The position numbers and the translations under genes are program-made. The notes beneath the pieces are model-generated. The model was not told the origin of the DNA, ran no database searches, and was given only the letters and a program-made list of their open reading frames with translations. Shown piece by piece: positions 1-10,227 of a stretch of 64,000 bases of DNA (the first letter of the stretch is position 1; each line of letters starts with the position of its first letter). The stretch lies in assembly GCA_025667525.1 (NCBI GenBank), contig CM046882.1, positions 522,686,618 through 522,750,617 of the forward strand, read 5' to 3'. The stretch comes from Glebionis coronaria (Eukaryota; Streptophyta; Magnoliopsida; Asterales; Asteraceae).

Positions 1-2664
1 AACGATTCACTTGGTGCAGGAGCCGGAGCCCAGCCAACCCGAAATAAGCCTAATTCGGGTCTAGCAAGGATCACCCAACTTTTGCATCAACATTTGACAA
101 TATAAAATTATGATCGTACGTTTTTTTAAACCAAAATAGTTCACTTTCATTTTTTTTAATGATTAAATATGAGTGAAAGTGTTAATCATTACACGATGAT
201 GAATATGTCATTACAACGAGAACTAAAAATCTTTCATAAATTAATAGTTTTATATAGTTTTGATGAACAATTTTTTCGAGTTCTTTTATTAGGTTTAGAA
301 ATTTATGCTCTAAAATTTACACACGATTTGTAAAATTATAGTTGATATGTTATTGTAAAAATTTCGCGTGGTTTATAAAGTTACATGGGATTTGGGATTA
401 TGTGATTTGTTACTTTTAATCTAACAAATTGTATTTGTGACGGAAATTTTAAAACAAGAATAAAAAGTTTGGAAAAAAGATTGTTCAAAGTATATTGAAA
501 TGTTCGTCTATCGAAAGATAAAAAAAAATTTATCGCAAATATGTATTTATTGTCGTTTGACAATTTACCGTTTGTAAGATTTTTCTTTAATGTGAAAATT
601 AGTTTTTTTTTTAAGAAACAATAAATGATTATAATTTGTCATATGATCTTTAAAGAATTTGTGATTTATGTTGATCTAGACTGCGGTGCAGGCGCAATCC
701 TTACAGCTTTGAACGTGCAAACACGTACTTTATGAGAAACTTAAAAGTATAATTACATGTAATGGCGTGAGTACAAAAAACTTCCAACACGCACGAGTAG
801 TCCTTCTCAAAAAGATAATTCTCGTATAAACCAAGTTTACATTTTTAAAGTTGTAGAAAATAAAACCTATATTTACGATTTACTTTTTTCGTATTTTATT
901 TTGACTAAAACAGAAGATACAAGAAATGTATTGAAGGTTGCAAATTTAGTTGAAATAGTTGAAAGAAACATGAGGCTAGCCGCAACGGCTCGGTCGTCTA
1001 ATCGGTTGGTCGACTGTCGGACCCGGTCGTATCATTATGGCGACCGAGTCACAGGGAAGTGGTCGCCTTGCGATCTAGTTGTGTAAGTGTGTGTGAGTAT
1101 TTTTTCTTTTATGTAAATCGTCTTACTGAACAAAAGATCGTTTTAGATCGTAACTGAGAAAAGACTAATATAACAAGTGTTTTTATAAATCAAACCCGGT
1201 CATTGTTGATCACCGGCCTAAGTAGTGAGTTAGAGTTTTGAAAGCTACTTACACCGACAAAATGGGGTCATTGGACAAACCCTCAAATCCCTTGTACACT
1301 CAATTGGCTTCAAATATTTGTCTTTCCTCACTAGTACAATCGAAGACACTACCTACTAATCATTCAATTTCACTATTCAACCCCTAAAGATGTCTCAAAA
1401 TATACATATATGTAAACATAATTTAATGAATAAATTTGGTTATTTAATTTGAAGTACATAATACACGTAGTTGCACTTGCAACTGTCCATTAAACTAACT
1501 AATCTCTTTTTTGTATTTTAAGGGTAAATTAAGAGATGCAATATTTAAAATTTATAACAGCTAGACTAAGATCAAACTAGAAATGGTGTGTAAGGAATTA
1601 CTACTTCTTTTAGGCTTAAAAAATTGCTTTACTATGTCACATACTCTTGTCTCATGTATAGTAACCTTTTCTGAATCATCTTTAAGTATTTTTGTACTTG
1701 CTAATAGTTAAACAGCCAGCTATTTATAATATGTTCTTGATACTCTATAGTTATAAGTTGGTTATACTCTCGCTCGCCTGTGATTTTTAACTCGCCAAGA
1801 GAACGTTTTGCTCATGCAGTCGGACTAGGAGTCATTGCAGTCGGAAGATTATGAACAAACTACGGTTAACGCCTAGAATGTATATCTAACTATCTTCCTT
1901 ACGCGACTATTAGTTAGAAGTTGTGCGCAAACAGTAAAACGTCATAAAAAACATGATGTGATAACAACATTTCTATCTAAACTCTTGAGATGTTTCCCAT
2001 CATAGTTTTATGAGGGTCAGTAGAATATTTGGAAGACTTGCATGTTTTCTTGCATAACAATCTTGTCTTTACAAGATTTCCCCTAGAATGCATCTTTGAC
2101 TGACAAGGATATGTATTATCCGTATGCTCCAATTTTTCCATTTCAAAATAGTTCTGATATTATAAAAATCGAACAAGCTGTAGATTAATCGCCTAAAACT
2201 ATCGACATCAGTTGTGTTGCATCATGTAATTCCACTCGTTGCGATTAAATATTTATTTTGATACTATTGAAAAGAGGAAAGTGAGTCAAGAGATGCCGTT
2301 ATGATAGTATAGGACTTATCATTGATGTTAATCAACGTCGTCAGCATTTTACCTAACCTAAAACTATAACATAATTCCAACCTAACCATTTGGTGGCATA
2401 CTCTTGTTTGCACTTTTGGAAGAAATACAGATTTGTATCCTTGGCTGCTATTGGTAAGAACAGCATTGTGCCAAACTGATCTTTAGTATATGCTGAACGA
2501 GGTTAGAATGTTTCCCGCTTGTGAGTATGTGACAGCAACACAACAAGACCGCAGAGAAGTAAATGTAAATAGCGACTGCTTGAGAAGTTCTATTGTATTA
2601 TCGTAACTAGCGCAACTGTAGCAGACTTGATCATAAACCTAATAGAAGAGTCTCAGGGAAATGA
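1..2664. other. AT-rich intergenic DNA, no gene supported
   Basis: The stretch is AT-rich with short broken frames only. I see no conserved protein motif, RNA gene or clear transposon end. A GC-richer patch near 970-1080 gives a 61-codon frame with no recognisable motif. Before the copia insertion this DNA was continuous with 6066 onward, so it is the old distal upstream region of the MYB gene. Confidence 0.5.
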
Positions 2665-2669
2665 TTTTG

Positions 2670-2979
2670 TGTTATGTAATAGTCTTTATTAGCCTAAAGT
2701 CGTGTCTAGGGTATAAGTTCCGAGTTTCCTAAATAGCTTCTAGCAATAAAGGTCGGTTGGTTGTGGCGCAGCCCAACCCGACCCGTAGTCTATGTAATAG
2801 TCGGTTCCCCTCATCTCTATAAAAGGAGATGAGGGGGAACGAGATTCACAACGCTTCTTTATCAATAAACTAATCGGGACGATTAGGGTACATACCTTGT
2901 GTGTCGTTTTTCTGTCGATGGCTGCATAGATCGTGGTTTCCGCATCTAGTAACCAGGGTTGTAGGTATCGAATCCTACA
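2670..2979 (+). repeat. 5' LTR of copia element
   Basis: 310 bp, identical to the 3' LTR except for one missing C in a C-run and one A/G difference near 2826-2828. Both differences fall in the inverted repeat around the TATA box. Confidence 0.95.
2804..2840 (+). promoter_or_regulatory. LTR promoter: TATA box in the loop of a hairpin
   Basis: TATAAAAG at 2818-2825 is flanked by CCCCTCATCTC (2807-2817) and its exact reverse complement (2826-2836), an 11-bp perfect inverted repeat with the TATA box as the loop. In the 3' LTR the arms are shifted but still pair over 13 bp. The TATA box is the expected LTR promoter. The pairing is seen directly; any regulatory meaning is inference. Confidence 0.7.
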
Positions 2980-2981
2980 AG

Positions 2982-2993
2982 TGGTATCAGAGC
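2982..2993 (+). other. Primer binding site (initiator tRNA-Met type)
   Basis: TGGTATCAGAGC two bases after the 5' LTR is the standard sequence complementary to the 3' end of plant initiator tRNA-Met, used to prime minus-strand synthesis. Confidence 0.9.
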
Positions 2994-3336
2994 TCGGGTT
3001 CGCGGGTTTTGCTGGTTACTAGGATCGATCAAAGAAGAAGGTGTTGGTGTTCAGGCGTCGTGGACATCAAAGGAGCAGCTAGGTATCTCGACAGATAAAG
3101 GCTTCTTCTTGTGGGGGTTCGATTGTTGAAGCTTATCAACATCGAAGGTTTGTCGATTTTTCAGATCGACAAAGTTGCAGGTGGTGGCTGTTTGTTTTTG
3201 GTGGCCATTGATACAGAGAAGAAGAAAGACGACTGTGTTTTTTATAAAACACAAAATACTACAAAAGTTGTATTAACAGGAAGGGCTCTTGTATTTTGAT
3301 TGGGCCAAGGTTTTGATAAATTAAAACTTAAAGGAT

Positions 3337-5022
3337 ATGGAGCAGGGTGCAAATAGTTCGTGGTCAAGGTCACAAGGAAGGAGCGGCAGACTCGGGTGTT
3401 ATATATGTCAGTCTGAGGATCATTTGAAGAGGGATTGTCCCAGGTATAATCACAAGAAATCTCAAGGTTTTGTCAGGAGTGAAGATCAGGTTTCCAGTTC
3501 TGGAGCTGATAGGTATGACAATGTTGATGTTATGATGGCTATGAGTGTTGATGAACTTTTGGACTGGATCATGGATTCAGGGGGCTCATACCATATGACA
3601 TACAGTAGAGATTATTTGGTTGATTTTAAAGAGTATGACTGTGGTAATGTACTGCTAGGTGATGGCAGGGAATGCCGTGTACGAGGGACAGGAAAGGTTC
3701 GAGTACGAATGAGGGATGGATCAAGTTTCTTGTTGGACAACGTTAGGTATGTTCCGGAATTAAGACGAAACTTGATATCGCTGGGCACTCTTGAAAAAGA
3801 GGGTTTTACCGTGAAGATGCAGTTGGGCAAGATCAAGGTTATAAAGGGTTCACTGGTGGTACTATCAGGAACCAGAAGGGCTAATTGCGTATATACCCTG
3901 AACGGTCAGGCTATGACCGGGAAGACAATGAAGGGTAGGAAGCAGTTAGGAAAATTTCAGACTGGGTGGAAGGTCAAGATGGGTAATGTTCTTGATTCTT
4001 GTAATCAGAAGTCTACACAACAATGTATGAAGAGTGGGGTCGCCAAACATTTGGATGTTGCAGGGTTACAGCAGCAGAATGGGTTGGTTGAGATGACAAA
4101 CGTGACACTCTTGGATAAGGTACGTTGTTTTCTGATTAAGTCTGGTCTGTCCAAGGTTTTTTGGACAGAGGATACAACCATGTCTACATATCTAGATAAT
4201 AGGTCACCATCAGCAGCGATTGGATTCAAGAAGACTATAGATATGTTTGGCGTTTTTGGTTGGCTTGCTAGTATTGAGGAAGGGATGCTTGAACCGGTTA
4301 AGTTCAAGTGCATATTCTTGGGATACCGTAAAGGTATGAATGTTTATCAACTTTGGAGGTTAGATGACGTTACTTCAAAGGGAGTGCTTTACAGGAATAT
4401 GGGTTTCAATGAAAGTGGGCAATACAAGAAAACTTTCATTGGTTCTGGTGTATGTACAAGTTCAGTGCAGGTGTTGCAAGGAGTTGAGTTTGAGGTGGAA
4501 TATCGGGAGGATCATGCATTTGAGGTGGAACCTCAGGGGAATGTTGATCATGTAGATGTTTCAAAGAAAGTACAAACTCAAGTTTTGATATACTATCATC
4601 TAGCACGTGATAGGGAGCAACACTTAGCACGGGAACTATTCAAGTATAGAGAAGACAGTAATGATACTACTTTTGCAGTTGCTGCAGTGAAGAAGATATA
4701 TGCACACGAGTCATTGACTTTCAATGATATAGTTGCTTGTGAGGTTCTTTCCAAGTGGATGACTGGATTGAAGGAAGAAATGGATACTCGGTTAGATGTG
4801 CATGTGCTCAGCAACGGTTGCAGGAAAAGCAGTGACGACAGATACGGTTATTACTGGGAGGATACACCAGGTATGTTCATACATCTATTTCTCTATATAG
4901 ATTGTATGGTATTTTCTTGCGGATGCAAGGCTGAGATCTCGGTTACCAAGGGTTTGCTGGTTAAAGCAAAGGGAAATATACTTGTATTAAGATCATCAGG
5001 AATCGGAGTGGTAATACTCTGA
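3337..5022 (+). CDS. Compressed copia gag-pol ORF (zinc knuckle, protease, integrase and RT remnants)
   Basis: A 561-codon frame. A CCHC zinc knuckle lies at residues 21-34 (C21, C24, H29, C34). The aspartic protease motif WIMDSGG is at 77-83 and keeps its catalytic D-S-G. A fragment like the end of the copia integrase core and its C-terminal part follows (QQQNGL, then KCIFLGYRKG). The HHCC finger and most of the D,D,E core are gone. The RT is reduced to a few pieces; the usual YVDD-type site reads YIDC, which loses the second catalytic aspartate. No gag capsid domain is visible. The frame stays open despite many internal losses. I recall similar compressed copies annotated in Asteraceae as CCHC zinc finger proteins. 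It is a transposon protein remnant, not a host gene. Confidence 0.85.
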   Translation: MEQGANSSWSRSQGRSGRLGCYICQSEDHLKRDCPRYNHKKSQGFVRSEDQVSSSGADRYDNVDVMMAMSVDELLDWIMDSGGSYHMTYSRDYLVDFKEYDCGNVLLGDGRECRVRGTGKVRVRMRDGSSFLLDNVRYVPELRRNLISLGTLEKEGFTVKMQLGKIKVIKGSLVVLSGTRRANCVYTLNGQAMTGKTMKGRKQLGKFQTGWKVKMGNVLDSCNQKSTQQCMKSGVAKHLDVAGLQQQNGLVEMTNVTLLDKVRCFLIKSGLSKVFWTEDTTMSTYLDNRSPSAAIGFKKTIDMFGVFGWLASIEEGMLEPVKFKCIFLGYRKGMNVYQLWRLDDVTSKGVLYRNMGFNESGQYKKTFIGSGVCTSSVQVLQGVEFEVEYREDHAFEVEPQGNVDHVDVSKKVQTQVLIYYHLARDREQHLARELFKYREDSNDTTFAVAAVKKIYAHESLTFNDIVACEVLSKWMTGLKEEMDTRLDVHVLSNGCRKSSDDRYGYYWEDTPGMFIHLFLYIDCMVFSCGCKAEISVTKGLLVKAKGNILVLRSSGIGVVIL

Positions 5023-5024
5023 GG

Positions 5025-5729
5025 GTGTCACAGTCCAGGTTTTACAACAGAAAGTTGGTACAGACTTTGTTGAAGGGACACTCCATACTGTCGTTGGAGG
5101 ATAGTCTATCAGGGGACTGTGATGTGGTAAAGAATAGTAAGTGGTCATATATATATGCAGTTGAAAGCCAGGAGTATCAGGTGGTCTGCACGAGACCTGA
5201 CATAGCGTCTGCAGATGTGAATATGTTGGATAGGTTTGATCGTGGATTACAGACATACGTACAAGTTTTTGTGGATTTTGACTACACCATGGGGAGATCG
5301 ATCACTGTCATGGGTAGATCAATCACAAGGTACAGGGTACTGATACATGGATGTGCGAGGAGCTGGGAAGCTAAGTTGCAGCACAAGGAGGCTTTGTGGA
5401 CAACTAAAGCGGAGTATATGACACTTACGGAGGTTGTGAAAGGAGCTATTTGGCTAAGGGGATTCTTGGAAGAGTTGGGCGTGAAGCTCAACAATGTTGC
5501 AGTTAATTGTGATAATCAGGGCGCGATTCACTTATCGCGGAATCATGTTTTTCATGATAGGACTAAGCACATCAATGTGCGTTATCACTTTATCAGAGAA
5601 GTCTTGGCGAAGACGGTTGAAGTTCTGAAGGTGAGTACTGAACACAATGCTGCGGATGCCTTGACGAAGGTGGTACCTGGACGCAAGTTACAACACTGCT
5701 TGGAGTTACTGAGTGTTGGGATAGGCTAA
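5025..5729 (+). CDS. Copia RT tail and RNase H ORF
   Basis: A 234-codon frame beginning just after the stop of the upstream ORF, in another register. Its last half matches the copia RNase H domain: a region like the CAVSWKA strand, then TTKAEYMTLTE, a conserved CDNQGAIHL, and RTKHINVRYHFIRE, ending with the usual ADALTK block. The N-terminal part is a worn RT thumb and connection region, with a duplicated MGRSIT segment near residues 89-101. In a complete element this would be fused to the upstream ORF, so the gap at 5022-5025 marks an old frameshift or deletion. RNase H alone cannot support transposition. Confidence 0.8.
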   Translation: MSQSRFYNRKLVQTLLKGHSILSLEDSLSGDCDVVKNSKWSYIYAVESQEYQVVCTRPDIASADVNMLDRFDRGLQTYVQVFVDFDYTMGRSITVMGRSITRYRVLIHGCARSWEAKLQHKEALWTTKAEYMTLTEVVKGAIWLRGFLEELGVKLNNVAVNCDNQGAIHLSRNHVFHDRTKHINVRYHFIREVLAKTVEVLKVSTEHNAADALTKVVPGRKLQHCLELLSVGIG

Positions 5730-5736
5730 TATAAGC

Positions 5737-5749
5737 CTGAGGTGGAAAT
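5737..5749 (+). other. Polypurine tract of copia element
   Basis: A purine-rich stretch (GAGGTGGAAAT) lies directly before the 3' LTR, in the position where plus-strand synthesis is primed. Confidence 0.75.
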
Positions 5750-6060
5750 TGTTATGTAATAGTCTTTATTAGCCTAAAGTCGTGTCTAGGGTATAAGTTC
5801 CGAGTTTCCTAAATAGCTTCTAGCAATAAAGGTCGGTTGGTTGTGGCGCAGCCCAACCCGACCCGTAGTCTATGTAATAGTCGGTTCCCCCTCATCTCTA
5901 TAAAAGGGGATGAGGGGGAACGAGATTCACAACGCTTCTTTATCAATAAACTAATCGGGACGATTAGGGTACATACCTTGTGTGTCGTTTTTCTGTCGAT
6001 GGCTGCATAGATCGTGGTTTCCGCATCTAGTAACCAGGGTTGTAGGTATCGAATCCTACA
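5750..6060 (+). repeat. 3' LTR of copia element
   Basis: 311 bp, matching the 5' LTR except for one added C and one A-to-G change around its TATA box. It ends 408 bp upstream of the MYB start codon on the same strand, so it could act as an added promoter. Confidence 0.95.
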
Positions 6061-6414
6061 TTTTGATTATTACAATCAAACACAAAAGTGATAATTGAAA
6101 ATGGCATCTAACGTTTTGGACTAAAATCAAAGTTTCGCAACGCTAATTGCTAAATAATTTGAATTTCATTGAAGCGTATTCTACATATCACTTGTATAGT
6201 TAATCGTACGATTACTATTTATTATAAAACTTTACAAAAAACTGAAACTGTTTTGGTGCAATAAGCCAATAATGCATTATTGCTTTATTATAACAATATA
6301 TATACCAGACCATTGTTTTTATAATAGACATATATGCCACTGCAGGTTTTAGGTGTTCTCCTATAGAAAAGTTTTCTTAAGGATAACTCGGCATATGCTA
6401 TCAGCCAAGTGTTG

Positions 6415-6423
6415 CATATAAAT
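6415..6423 (+). promoter_or_regulatory. Probable TATA box of MYB gene
   Basis: CATATAAAT lies about 45-50 bp before the MYB start codon, implying a short 5' leader. The copia element ends about 355 bp further upstream, so the core promoter seems intact. Confidence 0.5.
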
Positions 6424-6467
6424 GACCATCTGAATACATCACCAAGAAACATAGCTTTCGTGAACCA

Positions 6468-7165
6468 ATGGAGTCAAAGTCCAACAAATCGAAGAATAAA
6501 GAAATCAATAGAGGAGCATGGACAGCAGAAGAAGATGAAAAGCTAGCAGAAGCTATTGAGGTACACGGTCCTAAAAAATGGACAGTCATTGCAACTAAAG
6601 CAGGTATGATCATAAAAATTTTGAAACATGCTAGTAAGTATGTAACAAGTTAAATGTAGTCAAATTATATTATTCGGTTTTCAGGTTTGCAAAGGTGTGG
6701 AAAGAGTTGCAGGCTAAGATGGTTAAATTATTTAAGACCAAACATCAAACGAGGTAATATATCAGATCAAGAAGAGGATTTGATTATTCGGCTTCATAAA
6801 CTTTTAGGAAACAGGTTAGTTAATAATTATCATTTTTGTTTCTTCAGTTTGACCAGAAACGTCGATTCTAACAAAATTCAATTGATAGGTGGTCACTGAT
6901 AGCGGGAAGACTACCTGGTAGAACGGATAATGAGATCAAGAACTACTGGAATTCCCATTTAAGCAAAAAGAAGGAAACAATGGAAAAGCAAACGGATCAT
7001 AAAAAGAAGATGAAAGAAGATGTCACCGATAAAAACAAAACCGGGATTGAATCTTCAAAGTTCAGCTTTAATGTTGATGAGTTTTTCGATTTTTCTAATG
7101 AGGATCCCTCAACTTTGGATTGGGTTAACAGGTACCTTGCGGGTACGAGTGGTGTATTTCTGTAG
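6468..7165 (+). CDS. R2R3-MYB transcription factor, bHLH-interacting type
   Basis: Three exons, 6468-6603, 6685-6814 and 6889-7165, with GT-AG introns of 81 and 74 bp at the positions common in plant R2R3-MYB genes. They give 180 residues. R2 begins near residue 16 with regularly spaced tryptophans, and R3 contains the conserved [11 protein letters not shown]. The R3 helix carries the full bHLH-interaction signature (DL, R, L, L, R at the expected spacing). This places it with WEREWOLF/GLABRA1/TT2/MYB5-like regulators of trichome or flavonoid programmes (family knowledge; exact subgroup not assigned). The C-terminus is short, with an acidic-aromatic motif ending in DWVNRYLAG. It acts in the nucleus. 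The start gives the expected basic leader before R2. A copia element has recently landed in its upstream region. Confidence 0.92.
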
Positions 7166-7848
7166 AAGAAGTTCTACGTGTTACTGGATATGCATCATCT
7201 AGTTCAGAAGATACGCATCTTGTCTACAGTTTTAAATGTAGTAAGATCAATAATTGCAAGCATACTTCAGGTTTCTAGTTCTTCGGGTGCTTGCATCTGT
7301 GAAACTGTAAATTACTTGAATATATTAGAACTGGTCCTAAAATTATCCGCAAGTATCAACTCTAAAGATCTCAAATAACAAAAAAAAAATGCCTTTCGTA
7401 TATATATCTATTGAATAGCATTAGTATGTCTACAAGATAAGCCATTAGATCAAAACCCCTTTGGCATGTTGATTGTGTATATGTCTGATACTCTGATCTA
7501 CTTCATACACAAGCACACACAACGTTTAAGCCATTAAATGGAACAGATACACAATAAGCTGGTTGATTTGCGTTTGTCCAATCATCCATATACAAGAAGT
7601 ATATGTTTACAAGACAAGCCTTATCTTAGAGATAAAGACAGCATGTAACACAAACGAGTTCTGTTAACGAGCCTAAAATTTGAAAAATGGCTAAATCATT
7701 CTTTATTAATTTCATCATGTACACCAATGAAAAGAATCAATGTGGAATATCAACTCTATTTTCCGTGAAGCCCATAGGATTAGCTCCATTGTCCATTATA
7801 ATGCCAGCGAGCATGTTCAAGCACATTGAGGTCCCTATGAAGCCGCTG
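7166..7848. other. Shared 3' region of two convergent genes
   Basis: 683 bp between the stop codons of the MYB gene (+) and the NAD(P)-binding protein gene (-). It should hold both 3' UTRs. I see no further gene. An 80-codon frame at 7687-7929 is a shadow of the last exon of the minus-strand gene. Confidence 0.6.
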
Positions 7849-10180
7849 CTATGCTTGTTCCATCAATTTCGCAAACTGGTCTTTCCAGTTCAGAACGGTC
7901 TCTTCACCATTAACAACCTCAAACACTAGTCCTTTTTCTGGCATCACATCAAGGGCTTCAATGCATATGAATGCAGCATCTTCCTTGCTAAGACTTCCAT
8001 TTGCTGAACAACCCTATGGATAATAAAACCAATTTTTTTTTTTTTTAATTGACCTTTATACAAGCTTTGAGTACTGAACATGGACTAAGAAATTACCTCT
8101 TTAAAACTAAAACCACTTTTGCCTCCACGATCATTGGTCAGCGCCCCGGTTCTAACTATAGTGTGTGGAATTCTCGAGGAAATTAATATGGATTCATCTT
8201 GTTCCGCTAGCTTTAGCGCGTTACTATTTATCATTGCTTGAACACCACTACTTCCTTTATAAACAGACAACTGCAACGTTGTCAAATCACCATATCCAAT
8301 AGACCTTCGATGCATAGTTGGAAATTAAGAACGCTATAGGGCTTCTTATAGCCAAGCGGTACCCATTGTGTGTGAGAATGCGCCCCAACCCAGAGGTTGT
8401 GAGTTCCAGTCCCATTTAGAACATGTGATAGATTGTGGTGTATATGGTGTGAAATACCTATTTTATCTTTCAAAAAAATGGGGGGCCATTTGCAATTTGG
8501 AGATTATTGATCTCAAATGGGTCCATTGTGTCCTTTTAACTAAAGTGTTCAAACGGGTTAAAAATGGTCAAAAGTTTAAGTTTAATGCCATACAGCCTCC
8601 AAAATCGTGATACTCAAAGATTTAAACTACTATATTAAACGTATGATCATAATCAACAAATTATATATATACCAGCACGTCAGCGCTGCCAGATAAACCT
8701 TCTTTCTAAAAACAGGCAAATCTGTTTGCAGATCAACACGATGATACGAACCGGATCGATAGAAGAGATAAAAGGATAGGTAGATTATATTAATGGGATA
8801 ACCCGACCCCCCAATGGCTTATATTAGTGAGATAAACCGACTCCCCAATTGATTAATAAAACCAATACTTCATTATCATAAAACATAATCCAATAACAGC
8901 CCTAATATCCTTTATATATAATAGAAGGATAACTTGTTCAAGAAGAAAATATAATAAAAGGTAAGTAAATAAACTAATTATATAATTAATATTGCTGAGA
9001 ACCGCAGGATCGTATCAATACTCCCGCCCCCAAAAACACCTTGTCCTCAAGGTGTTGCTTAAAAATGAAGCCCCGCGAATTCCTGGATCCCAAACTCTCG
9101 TTTGAACTACTCTCTTCGCAAGCCAGTCGACAAGACACTCAAAATGTTGAAACACGCTATTTATTAGTTCAGCGCCAATCTTCAAGTATCTTCTTGATTG
9201 ATGGTAAGTGATCCCGGGATTCCATGTTCTTCTTTCTTCTACCCTCACTAGATCAGAATGACGCCCCTCAAAAACCCTTAAATCAATCCCAGCAGTAAGT
9301 TTTTCCAGCTCTGCATCAAAAATCTGTCCACCCATTTGTTGTTTCCTTTTCCCATGAGAAGGCACATCCCCTGCCCAATTCGGGTTCCTGTGGTCTTGGC
9401 TATTTGCTAATTCCAGAACTCCAATGTGTTTCGAATCCAAATTCTGAAATAAAACGTCTGTTTGTGGTGGGTTTTCCCTGCCATATCCATCAGCAACATC
9501 AGAATCTATGACATGAACGCCTTTAACAATGTTGTCTTTCATCTCTTCTTTCAACTCTTCTTTCACCTCCTCACCACTCGTATAACTTTGCCCGCTATTT
9601 TCTTCAAAACGTAGGGTATTTTGAATCGGTTTTGCGGGTACATTGGTTGTTACCGGTGGCGATATGGGATTCCGTAAAGACTGAATTAGATTTTTCATCT
9701 CTTCAATCTTTTGAATACATGCTTCACGCCACTTATCCTCTTCAATTTTTTCTTTAATCATTTGATTCCATTCTTCACGCCTCTTATTCTCTTGGTAACT
9801 TCTAATCGCCGAATATTGCTCATACGAACTACCCTCACGAGATTGTTCGAATCTGTTTAATATTCGCCTTTTAAAATCCTCCCAAGATCTAAACGGAATT
9901 CGACAATCACTCCAACATAACCAAGAAAGAGCTTGTCCCTCTAAACATAACTCCGCAGCCGTTAATTGATCCTTAGCCTCAATCCTCTCGATATGAAAAT
10001 ATCGTTCCATGCGGTAAATCCACCCAAAAACATCACCTCCTTCAAAGTTAGACATCTTTAAATCTCTTCCGAATGAACGCATGCTGTTAACTATCTTCTT
10101 GTGCCCCGGATGAACAGTAGTCGATGAACAGTAATTTCTGGACGTGAACAGTGATTCGGATGAATAGTGTCCGGGTGAAC

Positions 10181-10227
<47 letters not shown>

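Larger units (their letters stand above)
2670..6060 (+). mobile_element. Complete Ty1/copia-type LTR retrotransposon, non-autonomous, recent
   Basis: Two LTRs of 310 and 311 bp, beginning TGTTATG and ending CCTACA, flank about 2.77 kb of internal DNA. A perfect 5-bp target duplication TTTTG lies at 2665-2669 and 6061-6065. An initiator-Met-type primer site follows the 5' LTR and a purine-rich tract precedes the 3' LTR. Internal order is zinc knuckle, protease, integrase remnant, reverse transcriptase remnant, RNase H, which is the copia order. The internal region is far shorter than the usual 4-5 kb and lost most of the integrase and RT cores, so it must have moved with proteins supplied in trans (inference). 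The LTRs differ at only two positions, so insertion was recent. Confidence 0.95.

Noticed and set aside
901..1086. A 61-codon frame in the left intergenic region
   Set aside because: No motif, no promoter and no homology that I recognise; its length is expected by chance in a GC-richer patch.
3337..5022. A host CCHC zinc finger gene
   Set aside because: The ORF lies between two matching LTRs with primer site and target duplication, and its motifs follow copia order.
8349..8411. A tRNA gene
   Set aside because: Box A and a box-B-like sequence are present, but no acceptor or anticodon stem pairs by eye; a tRNA-derived SINE fits better.
10183..10225. A terminator or poly(A) tail of a retrocopy
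   Set aside because: The run lies between primer site and gag of an intact LTR element and has no adjacent processed gene.
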